Part shown: positions 1-6,922 of the stretch, piece after piece
Position numbering within the stretch: the stretch's first letter is position 1
How the letters are laid out: each line of letters starts with the position of its first letter
NCBI RefSeq assembly: GCF_003946025.1
Contig: NZ_RHNR01000031.1
Span: forward strand, 1 to 34,880
Direction: 5' to 3'
Length of the DNA: 34,880 bases
Origin: Lacticaseibacillus songhuajiangensis
GTDB lineage: Bacteria; Bacillota; Bacilli; Lactobacillales; Lactobacillaceae
Program-made: the position numbers and the translations under genes
The notes under the pieces: model-generated
The model's input: the letters and a program-made list of their open reading frames with translations, nothing else
What the model was told of the DNA's origin: nothing
The model's database searches: none

Positions 1-47
1 AGTGATGCTTGTAGCGGACCAGTACTAATCGGTCGAGGACTTAACCA
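1..47 (+). rRNA. 23S ribosomal RNA, 3' end (partial)
   Basis: The first bases contain the highly conserved 23S 3' terminal segment (GGACCAGTACTAATCGGTCG followed by AGGACTTAACC). The gene starts upstream of the window. The 79 bases to the 5S gene include a small hairpin (TGAGA ... TCTCA near 99-117) of the kind found in rRNA processing spacers. Confidence 0.95.
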
Positions 48-126
48 AGCAGTCGCAAATGCGCTGTTCGAAGCAAATAAAACAATGATGTCCAGTTTTG
101 AGAGCATAAAGTTCTCAACAAAATAG

Positions 127-243
127 TGTGGTGGCGATAGCGAGAAGGATACACCTGTTCCCATGCCGAACACAGAAGTTAAGCTTCTCTACGTCGATAG
201 TAGTTGGTGGGAAACTGCCTGCGAGGGTAGAAAGCCGCCGCGC
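127..243 (+). rRNA. rrf: 5S ribosomal RNA
   Basis: This is a 5S rRNA of about 117 nt. It begins TGTGGTGGCGATAGCGAGAA, contains the conserved core CCCATGCCGAACACAGAAGT, and its 3' end GCCGCCGCGC pairs with the 5' end. It is the last gene of the rRNA operon, 79 bases after the 23S tail. The exact ends are set by the closing helix and may be off by one or two bases. Confidence 0.97.
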
Positions 244-250
244 TCTAAGT

Positions 251-283
251 AAGCATCTAGTCTTTGGACTAGGTGCTTTTTTG
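251..283 (+). terminator. Rho-independent terminator of the rRNA operon
   Basis: An 11-bp stem (AGCATCTAGTC / GACTAGGTGCT) with a TTTG loop is followed directly by a run of T. It sits 7 bases after the 5S gene. Confidence 0.92.
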
Positions 284-397
284 TTGTCTCAAAAAAGACA
301 ACAGGGTTGCCGAGTGGGATGGACTTGATCTGCAGTAGTGCTTCACGATGTAATTGGTATTGATGTATTTTTTTATCATCTCGGCCTTTAGGCTGAT

Positions 398-426
398 TTG
401 CGATTGGGGCGTCCTTGCTATAGTTA
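398..426 (+). promoter_or_regulatory. Possible promoter of the small peptide/BcrAB operon
   Basis: TTGCGA at 398-403 and TAGTTA at 421-426 are 17 bases apart, and an overlapping TATAGT lies at 419-424. They lie just before the AAGGAGG site of the 31-codon reading frame. The match to consensus is moderate. The rest of 284-456 shows nothing else that can be supported. Confidence 0.3.
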
Positions 427-456
427 AAGATGTACTAAGACCAAGGAGGCATCATT

Positions 457-552
457 ATGCTGATTGAATTCGGAGCAATTATTATCATTACCGGCCTACT
501 TGCGGTCGATAAGCCGTACGCTGCCTTTTTGGCACCACGTACGCAGGAGTAA
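457..552 (+). CDS. 31-aa hydrophobic small protein upstream of an ABC transporter
   Basis: ATG at 457 is preceded by a strong AAGGAGG at 443-449 with 7-base spacing, and the frame closes at TAA 550-552. The product begins MLIEFGAIIIITGLLAVDKP. Residues 6-17 are strongly hydrophobic (four Ile in a row), enough for a short membrane segment, followed by a polar tail ending RTQE. It lies 21 bases before the ATPase gene and so is probably co-transcribed. It could be a small membrane subunit or modulator of the transporter, or a translated leader peptide. No family is recognised. The ideal binding site and operon position are the support, and function is unknown. Confidence 0.6.
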   Translation: MLIEFGAIIIITGLLAVDKPYAAFLAPRTQE

Positions 553-573
553 AGATCGACTAGGAGGAGAGAA

Positions 574-1476
574 ATGACAGCAATGCTTGCGGTTAAGGAC
601 CTGCAAAAGTCCTTTGGCAACAAGAAAGTTCTGCAAGATGTAAGTTTTGAGGTGGAACGCGGACATATCGCTGCACTGGTAGGACCAAACGGGGCTGGGA
701 AGAGTACCATCATGAAGTCTATTCTGGGCCTCATCCCAACCAATGGGGGCAGCCTGAGTGTGGACGGCCAGCCTGTACGCATTAATAGCCACCAGGCACT
801 TGAAGAAGTCGGTGCACTGATTGAGTACCCGGGGATTTACCCCTTCCTGACCGGCCGGCAGCATCTGGAACTGTTCGCTGACGGTAAGGACAAGAGTGCT
901 GACATCGATAGCGTGGTGCACGCCATGGAGATGGAACGCTACATTAACGTGAAGGCCAAGAGCTACTCGCTCGGAATGAAGCAAAAGCTGGGTATTGCCC
1001 AGGCACTGCTGAACAAACCGGAACTCGTCATTTTGGACGAGCCGATGAACGGGCTGGATCCGCAGGCTGTGAAGCACTTGCGCGACGTCATTAAGGAGAT
1101 GGCCGCAAACGGCACGACTTTCTTGATCTCCAGCCACATTCTGAGTGAACTGGAAAAGCTCGCTGACACCGTTTTGATTCTGAACAAGGGCGTCATCGTT
1201 GAACAGACCAGTATGCAACAACTCAAGGATGGCACACAGACGGTCTTTGCCATCGCGACCGATGATGATGTACGCGCCAAGAAGCTACTCACCGCGGCTG
1301 ACATTGCGCTTGCCCCTGGCGACGCCATTGGCATTTTGCAGGACGAACGGGGCGGCTTAGACAGCGCACTGCGGCTCCTAATTGGTGCTGACATCCACGT
1401 GCTGGCTGTTGATCACGTCGAAGGCGACCTGGAGACGTCCTTCCTGAACGTCGTGAACGCTAAGGAGGTGCGTTAA
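574..1476 (+). CDS. ABC transporter ATP-binding protein, BcrA/NatA type
   Basis: This 300-residue cytoplasmic ATPase would energise an ABC-2 type exporter. Visible motifs in order are Walker A GPNGAGKST (about residues 38-46), signature YSLGMKQKLGIA (about 131-142), Walker B LVILDEPMNGLDP (about 150-162) and H-loop SSHIL. Walker A, Walker B and the single-domain length fit BcrA-like ATPases with a C-terminal extension of about 80 residues. The ribosome binding site (GGAGGAGA) is just upstream. The permease gene begins one base after its stop codon, so the two are co-expressed. The family includes bacitracin-resistance and sodium or lantibiotic exporters; the substrate cannot be told from sequence. 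Confidence 0.93.
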   Translation: MTAMLAVKDLQKSFGNKKVLQDVSFEVERGHIAALVGPNGAGKSTIMKSILGLIPTNGGSLSVDGQPVRINSHQALEEVGALIEYPGIYPFLTGRQHLELFADGKDKSADIDSVVHAMEMERYINVKAKSYSLGMKQKLGIAQALLNKPELVILDEPMNGLDPQAVKHLRDVIKEMAANGTTFLISSHILSELEKLADTVLILNKGVIVEQTSMQQLKDGTQTVFAIATDDDVRAKKLLTAADIALAPGDAIGILQDERGGLDSALRLLIGADIHVLAVDHVEGDLETSFLNVVNAKEVR

Positions 1477-1477
1477 G

Positions 1478-2248
1478 ATGCTGCAATTACTGAAGCAAGA
1501 ACTTTACAAGCTCGTACACAAAACGGGGACTTGGATTGCGTTGGGCGTTATGCTCGGGGTGCAGGTGCTCATTGCCATCTTGGCGAAGGGCGTCCCGGAT
1601 TTCCTGGACGCAACTAACGCGGTGAGCGGCAACTTCATGGGCTCTGCGATTGCGCTGTTCATCATGATTGCCTCCGCGGCCTCCATCATCGCGATGGAGT
1701 TCCAGTACGGCACGATTCTCCAGCTGCTCTACCGCAAGTATTACCGCAGCCAGGTGTTTATTAGCAAAATTATTGTCATTATTGGTCAGGCAATATGCCT
1801 GTGGGTGATTCAGTTCGCCTTCACCATGCTGCTGAAAGTCATCATGTTTCCGAAGGTCGACCTGAGCCAGAGTATTGGCCACGGGCAGACCTTGCTGTCC
1901 GGCATGGTGCGCGGCAACGCATCTGAATTGCTTTCTGCCATGCTGCTGCTGAGCATCGTGGTGCTCCTGTCGACGCTGTTTAAGTCTAATGCGGCGGCCA
2001 TCACCACCGGTTACATTGGCTACTTCGTGATTCAGATTGCCTCCAGCATGTTGCTGCTGGTTATCGACCGCTGGGAATGGGTGAAGTGGAACCCACTGAC
2101 CATGCTTCTTTTCGGTCAGCAGGTGGCTTCACCAGATTTGTCCAAGCTTACTCACCTGAGTACCGGTGTGATGGCGGGTGGTTCCGTTGTCTACACGATT
2201 ATCTTCGCGGGGATTGCTTACGCCTTCTTCCGCAAGCGTAGCGTATAA
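1478..2248 (+). CDS. ABC-2 type permease, BcrB-like
   Basis: This 256-residue integral membrane protein has about six hydrophobic segments (for example residues 19-36, 53-71, 100-120, 145-165, 175-195 and 230-250). It is the size and layout of ABC-2/BcrB-family permeases that pair with single-domain ATPases. Its AAGGAGG (1462-1468) lies inside the end of the ATPase gene, which indicates tight coupling. It probably forms a dimeric channel with two copies of the upstream ATPase. Substrate unknown; antimicrobial-peptide or drug export is a family-based guess. Confidence 0.85.
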   Translation: MLQLLKQELYKLVHKTGTWIALGVMLGVQVLIAILAKGVPDFLDATNAVSGNFMGSAIALFIMIASAASIIAMEFQYGTILQLLYRKYYRSQVFISKIIVIIGQAICLWVIQFAFTMLLKVIMFPKVDLSQSIGHGQTLLSGMVRGNASELLSAMLLLSIVVLLSTLFKSNAAAITTGYIGYFVIQIASSMLLLVIDRWEWVKWNPLTMLLFGQQVASPDLSKLTHLSTGVMAGGSVVYTIIFAGIAYAFFRKRSV

Positions 2249-2269
2249 ATACAATTCAATTCAAAGAGG

Positions 2270-2434
2270 GGCTGTGCCAAAAGGCGGTTAGCTCCCGATA
2301 TACAAGCAAGCACCGGCCGGAATCCCGAACTTAGGATTCTGGCCGGTGCTTGTTTGTATGTTAGGGAGCCCTCCGGTGTCCGTCTCACTACGCGCTGAAG
2401 CGCTAGGTCGACTGGCTGCCTTTTGGCGCGCGAC
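2270..2434 (+). repeat. Family A palindromic element, long copy (A1)
   Basis: The element is bounded by GGCTG (2270-2274) and GCGAC (2430-2434). Outer arms TGCCAAAAGGC and GCCTTTTGGC pair. A second nested hairpin (GCTCCC at 2291 with GGGAGC at 2364, then GCACCGGCC with GGCCGGTGC) is capped by AATCCCGAACTTAGGATT (2321-2338). A third small stem GCGC/GCGC lies near 2392-2403. It lies between the convergent permease and aldo/keto reductase genes. Similarity to the copy at 23351-23437 (opposite strand) continues about 10 bases past the GCGAC edge. No run of T follows, so it is not an ordinary terminator. Confidence 0.8.
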
Positions 2435-2492
2435 CACGATGTAACATTCGCGTGCTAAATCCTTTTGTCATAGCCCCCTTTTGCGTGTCGTC

Positions 2493-3335
2493 TTAGTACA
2501 AATTGTGTTCTTCACCTGGTGCGGTGTCCACGAGTTGGTCGAGCGTCTGCATGTCTTCATCACTAATGGTGAAGTCGAGCTGAGCGTTTTCCGTGATGTG
2601 GGCAGGGTTGACCGCTTTAGGCAGCGGCAGTACCTTGTTTTGCAGGCAGTAGCGAATGGCGACTTGCGCAACTGTGGCGTTGTAGTGCGCAGCAATTGCC
2701 GCGACGTCCGTATTGTTGGTTAAGAAGCCAGTAGCCAGCGGCGAGAAGCCTTCCACGAGCAAACCTTCCTTGCGCGCTGCGGCGACGTTGGCGTCCTCCG
2801 TGAAGCCAATGTAGTACTGCAATTGCAGGGCCATGGGCTTAATTGTGCAGTGGGCGTACAGGTCTTCTTGGTCACGCGCGTTGAAGTTGGAGATACCGAT
2901 GGCGCGCACCTTGCCGGTGGCGTAGATGTCTTCCAGCGCCCGCCAGACTTCGCGGTTTTGCTTGCGGTAGTCGGCGCCGAAGTCATCCCATGGCCATGGC
3001 GCGTGGATCAGGTACATGTCGATGTAATCCAGGTCGAGCTTGGCAAAAGATTCCTGGAAGGCGTTCATCGCGTCCGCGTAGGTCTTAGCGTGGGCGGGCA
3101 ATTTGCTGGTGACGAAGATGTCTTTGCGGGCAATGCCACTGGCGCGGACGGCGCGGCCAACGCTGGCCTCGTTGCCATACTGCCAAGCGGTGTCAATGTG
3201 GCGGTAGCCGGCCTTTAGTGCAGCCGCAACCGCGCCTTCTGCGACGGGGCCGTCGGGAACCTGCCAAGTGCCGAAGCCGACTTGCGGAATGGTGACGCCG
3301 TTAGGGAGCGTGAACGTTTCAGTTAATGCTGTCAT
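2493..3335 (-). CDS. Aldo/keto reductase
   Basis: This 280-residue NADPH-dependent oxidoreductase resembles the 2,5-diketo-D-gluconate reductase group. Visible signatures are VGFGTWQVPDG (residues 19-29), GYRHIDTAWQYGNEASVGRA with catalytic Asp48 and Tyr53, Lys78 in VTSKLPAH, LDLDYIDMYLIHAPWPW with the catalytic His, and IGISNF. The Asp-Tyr-Lys-His tetrad is thus present. Length is normal. The start has an AGAAGG-type binding site upstream. The gene stands alone, convergent with the BcrAB-like operon. The physiological substrate is not predictable. Confidence 0.95.
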   Translation of the reverse strand: MTALTETFTLPNGVTIPQVGFGTWQVPDGPVAEGAVAAALKAGYRHIDTAWQYGNEASVGRAVRASGIARKDIFVTSKLPAHAKTYADAMNAFQESFAKLDLDYIDMYLIHAPWPWDDFGADYRKQNREVWRALEDIYATGKVRAIGISNFNARDQEDLYAHCTIKPMALQLQYYIGFTEDANVAAARKEGLLVEGFSPLATGFLTNNTDVAAIAAHYNATVAQVAIRYCLQNKVLPLPKAVNPAHITENAQLDFTISDEDMQTLDQLVDTAPGEEHNLY

Positions 3336-3459
3336 TGTGTTGCCTTCTTTCTATGTATTAGCGCAATTGTAGCACTACATAAGATTCAATATTGATATTT
3401 ATGCTAATTGCTGATTGGCGAGCGATATTTTCCCATGAATATGTGTATCCGTTTGCATC

Positions 3460-3492
3460 TGTAACATCGTTGTAACGTGGGCAGAGTACAAT
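3460..3492 (+). promoter_or_regulatory. WalR-box-like direct repeat and -10 element upstream of the P60 hydrolase
   Basis: TGTAAC (3460-3465), five bases (ATCGT), then TGTAAC (3471-3476) match the WalR/YycF consensus TGTWAH-N5-TGTWAH perfectly. A -10 hexamer TACAAT lies at 3487-3492. The direct repeat covers the place where the -35 would be, the arrangement expected for an activator. The leader to the ATG is about 120 nt and contains a hairpin TTTCGCT/AGCGAAA. No good -35 is visible, which fits activator dependence. Confidence 0.65.
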
Positions 3493-3615
3493 AAACCTGT
3501 GTACGTTTAGAAAAACTGAAGGATGTTTCAATTTCGCTTAAGACAACGCGTAGCGAAACACGAAACCACGGCATACGCGTCGTGATGTGTTTAACAAACG
3601 GAGGAATCATAGCAT

Positions 3616-5310
3616 ATGGAACAGACAAGCAAAAAAGCGCAGCCTAACCAACCAGTGCAGCGCGTAAAACTATTTAAGACAAACAAGGGCTGGATGACAG
3701 CCGGGATTACAACGATGGCGCTCGCCGCCGGTGCGGTTACTTTTGCAGGCACCAACAACGCGTCTGCCGCTACCTGGAAGGCGCGCTCGGTTGCTGACAT
3801 TGTGGATCAGATTAAGACCGCCACAACTAAGTCTACTTACACCATTAAGTGGGGCGATACCCTCGAAACCATCGCCCAGGCACTTGAACAGACTGGCATC
3901 AAGACCAGCGCTGACCGCCTGGCCGAAATCAACCACATTGCCAAGGCTGACGTGATTTATGCTGGTAACAAGTTGACCTTTACCGGGACCGGCTCCACGG
4001 CCGTAGCGACCGTTAAGCAGAGCGATGGGACCAAGAAGAGCTACAACTTGGATCCAAACAAGCAGGCACAGGCAAGCACCAAGGATGTCCAGGAAGCTAA
4101 GCAGAGCCAGCAAAAGGTCGCCGCTAAGGCTGCCCCTGTTGTGCAGGCTAAAGCTGACACCGCCAAGACCAGCGCGGCTGCCAAAACGACGGCTGCAGCC
4201 GCTAAGTCTGATGACACTGCAACGACAACTGCCACCGCGGCTAAGACTGACGACAATGCAACTGCCGCCACTACGACAGACAGCAGTGCTAAGTTTGAAC
4301 AGGCCGTTAAGGATGCGGGTTACACCTACACCAAGACGGACGATGGTCAGTACGCTTTTGAACTGACTTCCGGTTCTGCAAGTGATGCTGCCGCAATTAA
4401 GCAGCTTGCTAGTGACAATCAGGTCACCAACTATGAGTACACCGACAGCAAGCTGACCGCACTGACGGCCGATTTGCAGGCAATTGGTGTGCAGGTTAAG
4501 TCCGCTAGCGGTGCTTACACGTTTACGGCTAAGAACGACGCGCAAGCCTCTGCTGCCAAGAAGCTCATTGCTGCTTCTGGCCTCAGCAGCAAGTACAGTA
4601 TGAAACTTGTTCTGGTGGGTGCCACATCAGCACCTGCTGCCACAACGCAGACTGCAACAGCGTCTGCCGATTCAGCAACGACCAGTGCAGCCGCAACAAC
4701 AGCTGCTAAGGCTGCGCCAACTAGTGCTGCAACGACGCCAGCCAAGGCCACGACCAGCAACTCTGCTGCAAGCACCACCGCCGCTAAGACGACTACAGTA
4801 GCTACTAAGGCGACGACGACTGCCGCAAGCACGACACCGGTTAAGACCAGCACCACGGCCAAGACCACAACGACGGCCGCTAAGACAACCACAACTGCTG
4901 CCAAGACTGCGGCAACGACCACCAAGACCAGCAGCAATGCGAGTCGGACGGCCAAAATCAACGCAGTCATCGCGCTGGCGAAGCAGCAGCTTGGCAAGCC
5001 ATACTCCTGGGGTGCCAAGGGACCTAGCTCCTTTGACTGCTCCGGTCTGATGTACTACGTCTTCCTGAACGCCACCGGCAAGAACATCGGTGGTTACACC
5101 GTACCGCAGGAAAGTGCCGGCACGCAGGTTTCCGTAAGCAATCTGCAGGCTGGGGACCTCGTCTTCTGGGGTAACCACGGTAACACCTACCACGTGGCGC
5201 TGTACCTTGGTGGCGGTCAGTACCTGGAAGCACCTAAGCCAGGTTACAATGTCCGCATTTCCACATTGAGCTCTTACTTCATGCCAAGCTTTGGTGTACG
5301 GGTTTTCTAA
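3616..5310 (+). CDS. Secreted LysM + NlpC/P60 peptidoglycan hydrolase
   Basis: This 564-residue secreted cell wall hydrolase is probably a D,L-endopeptidase. The N-terminus has the spacing of a KxYKxGKxW signal (K18, F20, K21, N23, K24, W26), then a hydrophobic stretch ending near ASAA (about residue 52). A LysM domain follows at about 75-123 (YTIKWGDTLETIAQ ... VIYAGNKLTF), then an Ala/Thr/Lys linker, two related 50-residue units (about 224-335) separating Phe/Tyr-rich strands, and a second Thr/Lys/Ala linker of about 110 residues. The NlpC/P60 domain is at about 449-564, with Cys475 in FDCSGL and His526 in YHVALYL. The third active-site position appears to be Glu (YLEAPKPG) rather than His. 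The start has GGAGG 11 bases upstream. A WalR box precedes it. Confidence 0.95.
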   Translation: MEQTSKKAQPNQPVQRVKLFKTNKGWMTAGITTMALAAGAVTFAGTNNASAATWKARSVADIVDQIKTATTKSTYTIKWGDTLETIAQALEQTGIKTSADRLAEINHIAKADVIYAGNKLTFTGTGSTAVATVKQSDGTKKSYNLDPNKQAQASTKDVQEAKQSQQKVAAKAAPVVQAKADTAKTSAAAKTTAAAAKSDDTATTTATAAKTDDNATAATTTDSSAKFEQAVKDAGYTYTKTDDGQYAFELTSGSASDAAAIKQLASDNQVTNYEYTDSKLTALTADLQAIGVQVKSASGAYTFTAKNDAQASAAKKLIAASGLSSKYSMKLVLVGATSAPAATTQTATASADSATTSAAATTAAKAAPTSAATTPAKATTSNSAASTTAAKTTTVATKATTTAASTTPVKTSTTAKTTTTAAKTTTTAAKTAATTTKTSSNASRTAKINAVIALAKQQLGKPYSWGAKGPSSFDCSGLMYYVFLNATGKNIGGYTVPQESAGTQVSVSNLQAGDLVFWGNHGNTYHVALYLGGGQYLEAPKPGYNVRISTLSSYFMPSFGVRVF

Positions 5311-5359
5311 ATGAATTTTGATTTCGGGGATGTCTTCGGAATTTAAAATAGCACTACAA

Positions 5360-5411
5360 CAAGTTAGGGCCGGCGGGAATTCCCATTGGGGCGTTCCGCG
5401 GCCCTAACTTG
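5360..5411. repeat. Intergenic palindrome after the P60 gene
   Basis: A 13-bp arm CAAGTTAGGGCCG at 5360 pairs with CGGCCCTAACTTG ending at 5411, with smaller pairing inside. There is no T run, so it is a weak terminator at best. It lacks the edge boxes of the palindrome families found elsewhere in the window, though its GAATTCCC tip resembles that of the element at 18045-18156. Confidence 0.6.
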
Positions 5412-5467
5412 AGCACCAAAATATAAGCGCTTACGAGCGTATTGTTAAACAACTAGGGGGAAACATT

Positions 5468-6346
5468 TTGATCACAATCGAGAATCAGCAGTTTAGCGCA
5501 ACAATCAATCCTGAAGGGGCAGAGCTGACCACGCTCACCCGTAAGTCTGACGGCCGCCAGTACATCTGGAATGACACCGAGGGCAAGTACTGGGGCCGGC
5601 ACGCGCCGATTCTGTTCCCAGCAATCGGTAAGTCGAACGATGACAAGTACGTCTTGGACGGCAAAACTTACGGCATGCACCAGCACGGCTTCGCGCGTGA
5701 CTACGAATTCGATACTGTGGACAAGGACCGCGACTACCGTGTGACCCTCATTCAGCACGCCACCGCTGAAACTAAGGCGATGTACCCATTCGATTACACT
5801 TTGAGCGTTACCTACACTCTGAGTGACAACGGTCTGCACGTGGAATACAAGGTTGAAAACGGCTCTGACGTCGACATGCCTTTTGCCTTCGGGTCACACC
5901 CTGGCTTTGCGCTCGAACAGCCGCTGGAAAACTACACCGTAACCTTGGATGACGCCGAGACGCCACTGACCAAGTTCGGCATCGGCCCTGTGCCTTTCCG
6001 CAACGGTGAAGTAGAAGCCTTCACCGAATCTGAAGGTAACACCGTGCCACTGAGCCACGAACTGTTGGACGACGGGTTGATTATCATCAACGCGCCGGCC
6101 GCAAGCAAGGCGACCTTGGCTTCTAAGGACGGCAGCTACAGCATCAGCCTGTCCTTGGCCGACTTCCCATACCTGACGCTCTGGAGCCCAGAAAAGAAGA
6201 ACGCACCGTTTGTCTGCGTTGAACCTTTCAAGGGTCTGCCTGATCAGAAGGCCGACCAGCCAACTGACTGGCGCGAAAAACAGGGCAACAATGTTGTTGC
6301 CGCTGGTAAGGACATGCGCTTCGGTTACGAGCTGACTTTAGGTTAA
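5468..6346 (+). CDS. Aldose 1-epimerase family protein (LacX-like)
   Basis: This 292-residue galactose-mutarotase-like beta-sandwich protein would interconvert anomers of a hexose or hexose phosphate in the cytoplasm. Motifs include GRHAPILFPAIG, MHQHGFARDYEF with the conserved His and Arg, and FGSHPGFAL with the second conserved His. The start is TTG at 5468 with an AGGGGG ribosome binding site about 8 bases upstream; no better ATG exists. It is a single-gene unit closed by a strong terminator. LacX-type members have little-known substrates. Confidence 0.9.
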   Translation: MITIENQQFSATINPEGAELTTLTRKSDGRQYIWNDTEGKYWGRHAPILFPAIGKSNDDKYVLDGKTYGMHQHGFARDYEFDTVDKDRDYRVTLIQHATAETKAMYPFDYTLSVTYTLSDNGLHVEYKVENGSDVDMPFAFGSHPGFALEQPLENYTVTLDDAETPLTKFGIGPVPFRNGEVEAFTESEGNTVPLSHELLDDGLIIINAPAASKATLASKDGSYSISLSLADFPYLTLWSPEKKNAPFVCVEPFKGLPDQKADQPTDWREKQGNNVVAAGKDMRFGYELTLG

Positions 6347-6353
6347 TGAATTG

Positions 6354-6389
6354 GCAAAAAACGCCGCGACTCAGTCGCGGCGTTTTTGC
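6354..6389. terminator. Bidirectional terminator between convergent genes
   Basis: A near-perfect hairpin AAAAACGCCGCGACT / AGTCGCGGCGTTTTT has A and T runs on both sides. It lies 7 bases after the epimerase gene and just before the 3' end of the minus-strand membrane-protein gene. Confidence 0.92.
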
Positions 6390-6392
6390 GTG

Positions 6393-6644
6393 CTAATGGT
6401 TGTAACTCGCCCCAATCAGCGATGCGATGAACACGAAAATCATCGCCCCGATGATGGCGGGGAACAGGGGCATCCCCGCAAAAGTCGGGCCCCATGCCCC
6501 TAGCAACTTGGTACCAATCCACGAGCCGAGTAGCCCAGCGACGATGTTGCCGCCGCAGCCAAAACGCATTTTGCGGCCAACGAATGCGCCACCGATGGCA
6601 CCAATCACGGCACCGACTACCAGAATCCAAATGAAATGCAGCAT
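6393..6644 (-). CDS. GlsB/YeaQ/YmgE family stress membrane protein
   Basis: This 83-residue protein has three hydrophobic segments rich in Gly (VVGAVIGAIGGAFVG, GNIVAGLLGSWIGTKLLG, PAIIGAMIFVFIASLIGA). It is the size and pattern of the transglycosylase-associated / GlsB family, small membrane proteins commonly induced by stress. A clear TAAAGGAGGCGG ribosome binding site precedes the ATG. Monocistronic; function beyond stress association is not known. Confidence 0.9.
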   Translation of the reverse strand: MLHFIWILVVGAVIGAIGGAFVGRKMRFGCGGNIVAGLLGSWIGTKLLGAWGPTFAGMPLFPAIIGAMIFVFIASLIGASYNH

Positions 6645-6744
6645 GATGCCGCCTCCTTTAAACTTGTTGAATTAAGCATAGCATGTTAGCGAGCGGCAGG
6701 GTTCGGGCTAAAGTCGGAACTTGGAATAAGATATGATTCCTAGA

Positions 6745-6784
6745 GAAAAAATCCCCGGCTGATGCTGATATCAGCCGGGGATTT
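6745..6784 (-). terminator. Terminator of the minus-strand amino-acid transporter operon
   Basis: Read on the minus strand, AAATCCCCGGCTGA pairs with TCAGCCGGGGATTT, followed by TTTTTT. It lies about 140 bases after the stop of the last operon gene. It is too far from, and upstream of, the GlsB-like gene to belong to that gene. Confidence 0.85.
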
Positions 6785-6833
6785 ATTACTTGTTACGCAT
6801 TTAATTTTGTTCTGCACATATCACATATTTAGA

Positions 6834-6873
6834 GCCAATTGTACTCACTGCTTGCAGTGTTAGTACAATGGCC
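6834..6873. repeat. Small palindrome C1, shared with the element after rplI
   Basis: The hairpin GCCAATTGTACT...AGTACAATGGC has an inner CTGC/GCAG stem. The sequence matches 16658-16699 nearly base for base, but a T-A pair here is a C-G pair there, so pairing is kept while sequence changes. It lies in the 3' region of the minus-strand transporter operon. Confidence 0.75.
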
Positions 6874-6922
6874 ATCGGCATTAATATGGATAAGCAAAGT
6901 GGAAAGGCAAGCATAGCGTTAA

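Noticed and set aside
128..328. 66-codon reading frame across the 5S gene
   Set aside because: It overlaps the 5S rRNA and the terminator and has no ribosome binding site.
4041..5018. Long minus-strand frames inside the P60 hydrolase gene
   Set aside because: They are Val/Ala-rich mirror images of the Ala/Thr linker codons and have no start signals.
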